Shown here in pieces: positions 1 through 5,498 of a stretch of DNA of 5,981 nucleotides. Source of the DNA: Anaerolineae bacterium (GTDB taxonomy: Bacteria; Chloroflexota; Anaerolineae; 4572-78; NAK82); NCBI GenBank assembly GCA_030597485.1, contig JAUVRU010000156.1:1-5981 (forward strand), in the 5' to 3' direction. Numbering within the stretch: position 1 is the first letter of the stretch; each line of letters starts with the position of its first letter. Under the pieces are notes generated by a model that saw nothing but the letters and a program-made list of their open reading frames with translations, was not told the origin of the DNA and searched no databases. The position numbers and the translations under genes were made by a program.

Positions 1-150
1 GGGCAAGAGCCTCCCATTGTCAATGTCGAGTCTCGAAGGCCACCGGCAGCCTGGCCCCGTATAGCAGCTAGTAGCGAGCCACGGCGAACTCACCGCTGCC
101 AACGCACGAGCATACCACATTATGTGAGAAACATCTACGGCCCCACGAGG

Positions 151-166
151 GAGCCTGTCCAGGCTC
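151..166. other. Short perfect hairpin
   Basis: GAGCCT (151-156) and AGGCTC (161-166) are exact reverse complements around a four-base GTCC loop, with a possible extra G-T pair outside. No T-run follows on the plus strand and no A-run precedes it, so it is not a standard intrinsic terminator. It could be the 3' hairpin of a transcript from the left, or chance. Confidence 0.35.
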
Positions 167-195
167 TGGCAGTCTCCAGCTTGTGTAGCAGTGAA

Positions 196-211
196 CCTCA
201 ACCAGTTGAGG
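196..211. promoter_or_regulatory. 16-bp palindromic repeat, operator-like
   Basis: CCTCAAC (196-202) and GTTGAGG (205-211) are perfect inverted 7-mers separated by two bases. So short a spacer suits a dimeric DNA-binding protein better than an RNA hairpin, although a 6-bp stem with a CCAG loop is possible. It lies about 160 bases upstream of the antitoxin promoter, too far for a classic autoregulatory operator. The binding role is only inferred. Confidence 0.25.
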
Positions 212-272
212 AGTCCAGGGTCTTAACAGATTGATGAGCCCGAATCCAGTGGGAGGTTCCGAAAGAGGGGCC

Positions 273-317
273 CCCTACTCCCTACTCCTTACTTCCTACT
301 TCCCACTTCCCACTTCC
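273..317. repeat. Tandem heptamer repeat, about 6.4 copies
   Basis: ACT recurs exactly every seven bases (277, 284, 291, 298, 305, 312). The units are CCCTACT, CCCTACT, CCTTACT, TCCTACT, TCCCACT, TCCCACT and a partial TCC. On the minus strand the units read AGTAGGG to AGTGGGA. Adjacent copies are more alike than distant ones, the usual mark of stepwise tandem duplication. Degenerate heptamer arrays of this kind are known in intergenic DNA of cyanobacteria and some other bacteria as short tandemly repeated repetitive sequences. The array starts directly after a GGGGCCCC palindrome at 267-274. Confidence 0.85.
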
Positions 318-372
318 AGCCCAGCTTCCTGGACACACAAATCGTGCCTCTGATGCTCGCCAGCCGGTCTGG

Positions 373-401
373 TTGTCGCCCCCAGACAGGTGTGATATAC
401 T
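373..401 (+). promoter_or_regulatory. Sigma70-type promoter of the antitoxin operon
   Basis: The -35 box is TTGTCG (373-378), the spacer is 17 bp, and the -10 box is TATACT (396-401), a 5 of 6 match to TATAAT. A TGA directly before it supplies the TGn extended -10 element. The expected start near 408 would give a leader of about 120 bases before the ATG at 529. Within that leader, GGTCT (489-493) and AGACC (502-506) can pair just upstream of the ribosome binding site. No other promoter of this quality was seen before recQ. Confidence 0.6.
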
Positions 402-516
402 GAGCCCCACACATTCCGGCCAGAGTGCTTCACGTTTTCCAACTGCTTCGATTGATGCCTGGAGCAAGTGGAAGGATCGCTCGGCGCTGGTCTGGTCAGT
501 GAGACCTAGGTGCCCG

Positions 517-523
517 AGGGAGG
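517..523 (+). promoter_or_regulatory. Ribosome binding site fixing the antitoxin start
   Basis: AGGGAGG lies five bases upstream of the ATG at 529. It supports this start over the possible upstream GTG at 373, which overlaps the -35 box of the predicted promoter. The 5' extension would also add about 50 residues unlike the rest of the protein. Confidence 0.75.
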
Positions 524-528
524 AAAAG

Positions 529-780
529 ATGAGTACAGTCCCCTCCATCAAGCAGAGAATACACCAGACTCTCGAAGAGTTGTCACCTGACCAGCTGGAG
601 GATCTTGCCCGGTTTCTGGATTTCCTCAAGTACCGACAGGAGTCTCAATCTGAAGTCGGTCGAGTGATAGCCTTGGGAGGAATGTGGAGTGACATCGAAT
701 TTGACGTCACTGACGATGATGTACGCCTACTGCGTCAACAAATCACTTCTCAGGCGCTCAACAAGGCCCAATCCGGATGA
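529..780 (+). CDS. Small antitoxin-like protein of a PIN-type toxin-antitoxin pair
   Basis: The 83-residue product starts MSTVPSIKQRIHQTLEELSP. An N-terminal amphipathic helical part (IHQTLEELSPDQLEDLARFLDFLKYRQ, about residues 11-37 read with gaps) matches the helix-turn-helix style of small antitoxins annotated as DUF2281-like or 'antitoxin' in environmental bacteria. It is followed by a short ALGGMW segment (about 48-53) and a C-terminal acidic-then-helical tail (about 54-80), where such antitoxins grip the toxin. In this family the protein neutralises a PIN-domain ribonuclease encoded just downstream, and the complex usually represses its own promoter. The next reading frame does overlap by ATGA and begins like a PIN protein, but it is cut short, so this antitoxin seems to be an orphan. 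The assignment rests on sequence style and context, since no catalytic motif exists to check. A different small regulator remains possible. Confidence 0.7.
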   Translation: MSTVPSIKQRIHQTLEELSPDQLEDLARFLDFLKYRQESQSEVGRVIALGGMWSDIEFDVTDDDVRLLRQQITSQALNKAQSG

Positions 781-914
781 ACTACCTGGCTGACACGGTC
801 ACCATCGTTCGACATCTGCAAGGCTCTCGTGCCCTTGGAAGGCGAGCTGCCCACACTCTGGGAGAAGCTGATGATGGGCGGCATCACATCTATCTTGTTG
901 AAACCATCTGGTAA
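777..914 (+). pseudogene. N-terminal remnant of a PIN-domain toxin (VapC-like)
   Basis: The reading frame begins at an ATG overlapping the antitoxin stop (ATGA, 777-780) and encodes 45 residues, MNYLADTVTIVRHLQGSRAL through LVETIW, before TAA at 912-914. The YLADT start with the first acidic residue (Asp6), the VRHL helix, the ALGRRA helix and the DGRHHIYL strand follow the opening of PIN-domain ribonucleases. Intact family members run to roughly 125-140 residues and need further Asp/Glu residues for metal binding. Those are missing here, so RNase activity is not expected. The break comes just after the second strand, and recQ begins seven bases after the stop in the same frame. The likely history is a deletion or rearrangement that removed most of the toxin gene. 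A small functional peptide is possible but unsupported. Too short to stand out in a routine gene call, it was found by reading across the overlap. Confidence 0.7.
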
Positions 915-920
915 CTCGAT

Positions 921-3560
921 ATGGCCCCGCAGTCACCCGATCTGCTCGCCATCCTCCGCCAGCGTTTTGGCCTGGACTCCTTCCGTCCCGGTCAGGAGGC
1001 AGCCATCGAACGGGTGCTGGCCGGTCAACACACGCTGCTGGTGATGCCCACCGGCGCTGGCAAATCGCTGGCGTATCAACTTCCCGCTCTGCTCTTGCCC
1101 GGCCTGGTGCTGGTCATCTCCCCCCTCATTGCCCTGATGAAGGACCAGGTAGACGCCCTGCTCAGCAGTGAGGGACTCCAGACGGAACCACGACTGACCG
1201 CCACCTACGTCAACAGCAGCCTGCCCGCCAGCGAGCAATCCCGCCGCTTGATGGCCGTGCGCCGGGGAGACGTCAGGCTGGTGTACGTTGCCCCCGAACG
1301 GCTGCGCTCCTCCCGTTTCCTCAGGGCACTGGCGGATGTCCGGGTCAGCCTGTTGGCGGTGGACGAAGCCCACTGCGTCTCTCATTGGGGTCACGATTTC
1401 CGTCCCGACTACCTCAAGATCCGCCCCGCCTGGGAAGAACTGGGGCGCCCGCCCATGTTGGCCACCACGGCCACCGCCACCCCTCAGGTGCAGTCCGACA
1501 TCCTCAGACTCCTGGGTCCGGCCGATGACGAGCGGATTGTCACCGGTTTCAACCGGCCCAACCTCACCTTCTCGGTGCATCACACGGGTGACGACAGCGC
1601 CAAATTGGACCTGCTGCGTCAGCTGCTGGGCGACCTGCCCTCCCATTCCTCCGCTTCCACCCGGCGACAGGAGAGCCATCTGGCGACGGCCAGCACCGGC
1701 AGCGTCATTGTCTATACTGGCACCCGCCGGGCTGCCGAGGAGGTGGCGCTGTTCATTAGGGAGGAGACGGACCAGGACGCTCAAGCCTACCATGCCGGCC
1801 TCGACCCGGAGACGCGCCGCAGCGTGCAGGATGCCTTTATGAGCGATCGTCTCCCGGTGGTGGTGGCGACCAATGCTTTCGGCATGGGGGTGGACAAGCC
1901 CGACATTCGGGCCGTGATTCACTACCACATCACGGGCACCGTGGAGTCCTACTACCAGGAAGCCGGTCGTGCCGGGCGCGACGGCCAGCCCGCCAGCTGC
2001 AGCCTGTTCTTCTCCCCTCACGATCGCGGCCTGCAGGCCTGGCTCATTGACTCTAACACGCCCACCCTGGCTGAGCTGGGCGACGTGTATCAGCTGGTGA
2101 GCCGGATGGCCCAGGACGGCCAGGCGCTGGTCGACTCGGACCAGGTGGCCGACATCACCGGCTTGCACCCCAACAAGATTCGGGTGGTTATGGGCCACCT
2201 GGAGCAAGCCGGGGCGTTGTTGTACCTGGGCAACCAGGGAGTCTTGTCAAACTGGCGGGTTCTTGCTCCTGATGAGGGGGCGCTGGAGGCACAGGCAGAG
2301 GCCATCGCGGCCCACGCGGCCCACCGTCACCATCTGTTGGATCGAATGATGACCTATGCCGACGGGGACGGCTGCCGCCGGCGATATCTGCTCGACTACT
2401 TTGGAGACGACAGTGCCACAAAGCAGCCCGATGGCGCCCAGGAGGCACCGTGTTGCGATAACTGCAACCGGCGGGCCACCCAGGCTGACCTGCGCCCGGC
2501 CAAAACCGCTGAGGAGTGGGTTCCGCTGGTGGTGCTGGAGACGGTGCGCACGCTGCCCCGACCGGTGGGGCGGACGCGGCTAGCGCAGATTCTCAAGGGT
2601 TCGCGGGCTCAGGCGATCACCCGGATGGGCTACCAACGGCATAAGTTTCACGGCAAACTGGGTCAGGTGGGCCAGGAACGTATCCTGGCCATCATCGATG
2701 CCCTGATAGAGCGTCGCTACCTGGCGTTGGGCGGTGATAACCCCCGATGGCCGGTGCTGGCCCTCACGGAGGCGGGAACAGCCGCTTTGACCGCCCGGGC
2801 TGCTATCCCGCTGCCCGTCCGTGTGGACGTAACTTCCGGCCAGACTGAGGCCCGCCGACAGAGCCGCTCCGCCCGTTCCAGTACCGTGGATGAGACGTTG
2901 GCCCTGCACCGCCGGGGACTCACGCCCACCCAAATCGCTGAAACCCGTGAGCGTCTGGTGAGAACGATCTACAATCACCTGGCCCGCCTGATCGCCCGCG
3001 GTGATGTCGAGCTGGAAAGCATTGTCACTGCTGACGTGGTTGCACAGGTGTTCGCCGTGGTGGCCGAAGTGGGAACTGAACTTCTATCCCCAATCAAACA
3101 GCGTCTGCCCGGAACCATCTCCTACGACGCGATCCGGTGCGTGCTCAGCGCCCGGAGAGCGGCAGAGCCGGCGGCATCGCCGCAGCCGGAGCGTCCGGAG
3201 GCGAGGAAGCCCCCGGCCAGCCCCATGCCCACAGCGGCAAGTGATCGCACTTCTGGCGATCAGTCGCCCGAGGCAGATAGCGATGCAGCCTTGTTTGAGA
3301 CGCTCCGCCAGTGGCGATCTGCCCAGGCGCGTGAGGAAGGCACGCCGGCCTTCGTGATCTTCCAGGACCAGGTGCTGCACGCTATCGCTGCCAGTCTGCC
3401 CACCGATCCTGATGCGCTGATGGCTATCCCCGGCATAGGGCCGGCCAAGCTGGAACGATACGGCCATTCAGTGTTGGCCATCGTGCAGGCGTATCTGGTC
3501 GATACGAGCCGGCCGGCCTCCTCATCTTCCCCGTCGTCGGAGTCGGCCGGCCTGCATTGA
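921..3560 (+). CDS. recQ: RecQ-family ATP-dependent DNA helicase with HTH and C-terminal HRDC domains
   Basis: The 879-residue cytoplasmic protein should unwind DNA 3' to 5' using ATP, in recombinational repair and stalled-fork processing. Helicase motifs are complete: motif 0 (FRPGQ, 21-25), Walker A (GAGKS, 45-49), DEAH (148-151) with the aromatic-rich loop (SHWGHDFRPDY, 154-164), motif III (ATTATATP, 181-188), motif V region (ATNAFGMGVDKPD, 316-328) and motif VI (QEAGRAGRDG, 346-355). An extra stretch of about 18 residues separates the lobes near 238-258. A zinc cluster (C485, C511, C512, C515) and a winged helix (about 530-625) form the RQC region. An HTH_40-like segment (about 655-745), a Pro/Ala-rich linker (about 747-787) and an HRDC domain (about 790-858) follow. 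At 609 residues E. coli RecQ lacks the HTH. The start fits the family, but no Shine-Dalgarno is evident; coupling to the preceding PIN stub is plausible. The domain reading is firm for the helicase and HRDC parts and good for HTH_40. Confidence 0.96.
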   Translation: MAPQSPDLLAILRQRFGLDSFRPGQEAAIERVLAGQHTLLVMPTGAGKSLAYQLPALLLPGLVLVISPLIALMKDQVDALLSSEGLQTEPRLTATYVNSSLPASEQSRRLMAVRRGDVRLVYVAPERLRSSRFLRALADVRVSLLAVDEAHCVSHWGHDFRPDYLKIRPAWEELGRPPMLATTATATPQVQSDILRLLGPADDERIVTGFNRPNLTFSVHHTGDDSAKLDLLRQLLGDLPSHSSASTRRQESHLATASTGSVIVYTGTRRAAEEVALFIREETDQDAQAYHAGLDPETRRSVQDAFMSDRLPVVVATNAFGMGVDKPDIRAVIHYHITGTVESYYQEAGRAGRDGQPASCSLFFSPHDRGLQAWLIDSNTPTLAELGDVYQLVSRMAQDGQALVDSDQVADITGLHPNKIRVVMGHLEQAGALLYLGNQGVLSNWRVLAPDEGALEAQAEAIAAHAAHRHHLLDRMMTYADGDGCRRRYLLDYFGDDSATKQPDGAQEAPCCDNCNRRATQADLRPAKTAEEWVPLVVLETVRTLPRPVGRTRLAQILKGSRAQAITRMGYQRHKFHGKLGQVGQERILAIIDALIERRYLALGGDNPRWPVLALTEAGTAALTARAAIPLPVRVDVTSGQTEARRQSRSARSSTVDETLALHRRGLTPTQIAETRERLVRTIYNHLARLIARGDVELESIVTADVVAQVFAVVAEVGTELLSPIKQRLPGTISYDAIRCVLSARRAAEPAASPQPERPEARKPPASPMPTAASDRTSGDQSPEADSDAALFETLRQWRSAQAREEGTPAFVIFQDQVLHAIAASLPTDPDALMAIPGIGPAKLERYGHSVLAIVQAYLVDTSRPASSSSPSSESAGLH

Positions 3561-3586
3561 ATCGTCAGCCCCGGCCCAATCAGCGC

Positions 3587-3609
3587 CGGCCGCACGTAGG
3601 TGGCGGCCG
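3587..3609 (+). terminator. GC-rich hairpin after recQ, possible terminator
   Basis: CGGCCGC (3587-3593) pairs exactly with GCGGCCG (3603-3609) around a nine-base loop, 26 bases past the recQ stop. The following CTGTTGTTC is only mildly T-rich, so intrinsic termination would be weak. It lies just ahead of the -35 box of the next promoter, a sensible place to insulate recQ from the gene downstream. Confidence 0.4.
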
Positions 3610-3612
3610 CTG

Positions 3613-3641
3613 TTGTTCAGGTAGCCAGCGTATGGTATGAT
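3613..3641 (+). promoter_or_regulatory. Extended -10 promoter for the membrane-protein gene
   Basis: TTGTTC (3613-3618), a 17-bp spacer and TATGAT (3636-3641, 5 of 6 to consensus) preceded by TGG form a strong sigma70-like promoter with an extended -10. The expected start is near 3648. A GAGAGG at 3656-3661 follows, about 14 bases before an ATG at 3676. Its layout closely mirrors the promoter at 373-401. Confidence 0.6.
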
Positions 3642-3694
3642 TTGCTGGTGGCAGTGAGAGGTTCTGCCGCCCGGGATGCAGAAAACGCGGTGGT

Positions 3695-4432
3695 GTGGGA
3701 TTGGTTTTCGTCCCCCCCCCTCCCCTTCCTGAACCAGGAACAGGGACGTATCGGAGGCATAGCCTGAGCTATCAGGTTGAGTTGAAACTGCGCCTGGAGG
3801 ACCTTCAGGGCCACAGTGTTCCCAAACGGTGCAGCAGCTGCTTTGGCCGGCCAGGGTGGGAGCGGCGGACATTGACCGCTGAGTACCAGCTCAAGAGAGG
3901 GCACGCTATCCGGTGGACGATTCAACTGCCGCTGTGCCAAGGATGCAACGAGATGGCAGAGGTGCTCACCAGCTATCGTCCCTCCAAGCACGGGCCACCC
4001 GAGCGGGCCCAGGGAAATCGTTGGGCAGCGGTGGCGCTGTTGGTGGTTTCGGTGATTGCCATTGCCGCCCTGATAGTGCCGCACAGCACGGTCACTGAGT
4101 TGACTGGACTGACCAATCTAGAGATGTTCATCATCCTGGCGATGCTCTTCGTCGGCGTGTACTTGTGGAATTACCGGGCCAACCAGTACGCGCGCTTGGC
4201 TGTGTATGAAGACCTGGTCGACCAGGCCGGCCACCCGTTCGGCGACGTGACGGTCGAGAATGGCAAACGAGGTCCCATCCTGGTTTTCGACAACGAGGAG
4301 TTTGGGCGGGCCTTCGAGGAATCCAATCAGGATCACCTGGTCGAAGACGAGGGAGTCGAGGACGACCTGGACACGGAGACGAGGACGGAACGGGTGGTCC
4401 GGCTGTTGAGAGCCGCTTTCAGGCTAAAATGA
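3695..4432 (+). CDS. Unrecognised membrane protein with two CxxC pairs, two transmembrane segments and an acidic tail
   Basis: I do not recognise this family. From the GTG at 3695 it encodes 245 residues. Residues 7-13 are Pro-rich. Two CxxC pairs (C46/C49 and C81/C84) frame about 31 residues and could bind one zinc ion, zinc-ribbon fashion. Two hydrophobic segments follow (about 110-129 and 143-159) with a short loop between. The C-terminal part has a small folded-looking stretch (about 165-200), then a strongly acidic run (about 200-230) and a basic end (RVVRLLRAAFRLK). Two membrane passes would put both ends on the same side, probably the cytoplasm. The true start is doubtful: the GTG has no clear ribosome binding site and is followed by C9 (3712-3720). 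An ATG at 3676 sits better after GAGAGG but is out of frame unless the C-run is one base shorter. It has its own promoter and is probably monocistronic. Confidence 0.7.
   Translation: MGLVFVPPPPLPEPGTGTYRRHSLSYQVELKLRLEDLQGHSVPKRCSSCFGRPGWERRTLTAEYQLKRGHAIRWTIQLPLCQGCNEMAEVLTSYRPSKHGPPERAQGNRWAAVALLVVSVIAIAALIVPHSTVTELTGLTNLEMFIILAMLFVGVYLWNYRANQYARLAVYEDLVDQAGHPFGDVTVENGKRGPILVFDNEEFGRAFEESNQDHLVEDEGVEDDLDTETRTERVVRLLRAAFRLK
3712..3720 (+). repeat. C9 homopolymer at the 5' end of a gene
   Basis: Nine consecutive C bases, followed by T and four more C, lie five codons inside the membrane-protein frame. Losing one C would put the ATG at 3676 in frame with the rest of the gene. Such runs slip during replication and are also prone to sequencing error, so the gene's start depends on the run length. 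Confidence 0.8.
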
Positions 4433-4524
4433 CGCCTGGTCGTCGACGGAGACGAAACCACATGGTAGACCGAGCCCGTTATCTGCGCACCGTTCAGCCA
4501 CTCCCTGAATAGAACCTAGATGAC

Positions 4525-4605
4525 ATAGATGCACGCTGATTCTCGCTGGATTCCTCAGTGATATCCGCGTGTTTCTGCGTCACATCTGCGCAATCAGCGT
4601 TCTAT
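4525..4605. repeat. 81-bp inverted-repeat-bounded intergenic cassette
   Basis: The left arm ACGCTGATT (4533-4541) and right arm AATCAGCGT (4592-4600) are exact reverse complements. An outer ATAGA (4525-4529) and TCTAT (4601-4605) also pair, with a three-base TGC offset on the left. Between the arms, CGC- or TGCG-containing blocks recur at roughly 10-12 bases (CTCGCTGGATT, ATCCGCGTG, TTCTGCGTC, ATCTGCGCA). Dispersed intergenic repeats built from CTGCG/ATCNGCG words are common in environmental bacterial genomes. No target-site duplication or transposase is visible. It could be a palindromic repeat element or a small non-autonomous element. Confidence 0.6.
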
Positions 4606-4620
4606 TGCTTGGGCACTGAA

Positions 4621-4635
4621 CGCTCTCACAGAGCG
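4621..4635 (-). terminator. Hairpin downstream of the short-chain dehydrogenase
   Basis: CGCTCT (4621-4626) and AGAGCG (4630-4635) pair perfectly around three bases. On the minus strand the hairpin comes 29 bases after the dehydrogenase stop and is followed by TTCAG, too few T bases for a confident intrinsic terminator. Because it is symmetric it could also act on plus-strand transcripts. Confidence 0.4.
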
Positions 4636-4664
4636 ATCGTCGATGGCCTGGATTCGGGAACAGA

Positions 4665-5444
4665 TCAGTGCATCACCATGCCACCGGCCAGGTTGATGGC
4701 CTGTCCGGTGATGTAAGCTGCATCGTCGCTGGCAAGGAAGACAGCGGTGAGGGCCACATCCTCCTCAGTGCACAGCCGGCCCATAGGAATCTTGTCCGCC
4801 ATGTAGTCTCGCACGTCCTCCGGATTCATGTCACGCTTGCGGGCGTAGTCGTGCTTGATCTCGTCCCACATGGGCGTAAAGACCACGCCCGGGCAGATGG
4901 CATTCACCCGGATTCCCTGTCTGGCGAACTCGATGGCCAGCGACTGGGTCAACCCAATGACCCCGAACTTGCTGGCGCAATAGGCGGCGAAATGGTTGTT
5001 TCCCGTCTTGCCGGACTGGGAGGACATGTTGATGATCACCCCGCGCCGGCGGGGCAGCATGCTTCGGATGGCCACCTGGCAGCCGATGAAGGTGCCCGTC
5101 AGGTTAATGTGCAGTGAGCGATCCCATATGACGTCGGTGCAGTCGAGGAAGGGAACGATCTTGGACCAACCGGCGTTGTTCACCCAGATGTCCAGCGGCC
5201 CCAATTGCTTCTCGATCTCGTCGGCGGCTTGTTCCACCGCCGGGCGGTCCCCAACGTCGAAGGCCCAGGCGGCGGCCTGGCCCCTGCTGGCACCCTGAAT
5301 CTGGGCCGCAACCGCTTCGGCCGCCTCCTCACGCAGGTCGGTAACGGCCACCGATGCGCCCTCTCGGGCCAAAGCCCGACAGATTTCCCCGCCGATGCCG
5401 CTGCCACCACCGGTCACCACGGCGACTCTGTTCTGTAGTCTCAT
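4665..5444 (-). CDS. NAD-type short-chain dehydrogenase/reductase, probably of a polyol or sugar alcohol
   Basis: The 259-residue protein is a full-length classical SDR, a soluble oxidoreductase that interconverts an alcohol and a ketone with NAD(P). It shows the cofactor loop TGGGSGIG (11-18), an acidic D36 at the end of the second strand (favouring NAD over NADP), NNAG (89-92), and a catalytic set N114, S142, Y155 and K159 (YCASK). The PG motif (PGVVFTPMW, 185-193) and the following loop (DEIKHDYARKRDMNPEDVR) resemble sorbitol- or galactitol-type dehydrogenases; substrate remains inference. The start at MRLQNRVAVV gives the usual length and has GGAGA ten bases upstream. The frame stays open for 19 more codons, but these run into a repeat and look non-coding. 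It lies downstream of a zinc-type alcohol dehydrogenase on the same strand, suggesting linked oxidation of sugar alcohols or related sugars. Confidence 0.93.
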   Translation of the reverse strand: MRLQNRVAVVTGGGSGIGGEICRALAREGASVAVTDLREEAAEAVAAQIQGASRGQAAAWAFDVGDRPAVEQAADEIEKQLGPLDIWVNNAGWSKIVPFLDCTDVIWDRSLHINLTGTFIGCQVAIRSMLPRRRGVIINMSSQSGKTGNNHFAAYCASKFGVIGLTQSLAIEFARQGIRVNAICPGVVFTPMWDEIKHDYARKRDMNPEDVRDYMADKIPMGRLCTEEDVALTAVFLASDDAAYITGQAINLAGGMVMH

Positions 5445-5461
5445 ATTGTGGGTATCTCCAT
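5441..5461 (-). other. Six-codon leader reading frame overlapping the dehydrogenase start
   Basis: On the minus strand, ATG at 5461-5459 opens a frame encoding MEIPTI and ends with TGA at 5443-5441. The stop overlaps the dehydrogenase ATG (5444-5442) as ATGA. AGAAGAGA directly upstream could serve as its ribosome binding site, while the GGAGA within it serves the main gene. Translational coupling is possible. A chance frame this short is equally likely. Confidence 0.25.
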
Positions 5462-5498
5462 TCTCTTCTGAACCCCTTGCAGATTGGGCAAAAAAACA

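Larger units (their letters stand above)
1..372. other. Gene-free stretch with small inverted repeats and a heptamer tract
   Basis: No open reading frame with gene-like features is visible here on either strand. The visible structure is a perfect 6-bp hairpin at 151-166, a perfect palindromic repeat at 196-211, a GGGGCCCC palindrome at 267-274 and a pyrimidine-rich heptamer array at 273-317. I looked for tRNA, tmRNA and RNase P signatures and saw none. It may be the downstream flank of a gene ending left of the window, plus the upstream region of the antitoxin operon. Confidence 0.6.
4433..4664. other. Convergent intergenic region
   Basis: This 232-base gap separates the plus-strand membrane-protein gene from the minus-strand dehydrogenase gene, whose transcripts converge here. 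No gene is visible in it. It contains an 81-base inverted-repeat cassette (4525-4605) and a hairpin (4621-4635), listed separately. A small CGTCGACG palindrome lies shortly after the membrane-protein stop, but I see no convincing plus-strand terminator. Confidence 0.6.

Noticed and set aside
1..270. tRNA, tmRNA or RNase P RNA in the left flank
   Set aside because: No T-arm consensus, CCA end, tag frame or RNase P core motif could be found on either strand.
373..528. Upstream extension of the antitoxin frame from a GTG at 373
   Set aside because: It overlaps the predicted promoter, lacks a ribosome binding site, and the strong AGGGAGG before the ATG at 529 fixes a better start.
829..1044. Plus-strand frame spanning the toxin stub and recQ start
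   Set aside because: It overlaps both the stub and the recQ N-terminus in another frame and has no recognisable content.
933..2207. Long minus-strand open frame of 424 codons inside recQ
   Set aside because: It lies wholly antisense to conserved helicase motifs, has low-complexity Gly/His/Gln-rich composition and no domain. It is a by-product of GC-rich codon use.
3841..3952. Thioredoxin or rubredoxin reading of the CxxC pairs in the membrane protein
   Set aside because: Neither the WCxxC context of thioredoxins nor the CPxCG context of rubredoxins is present; the sequences are CSSC and CQGC.
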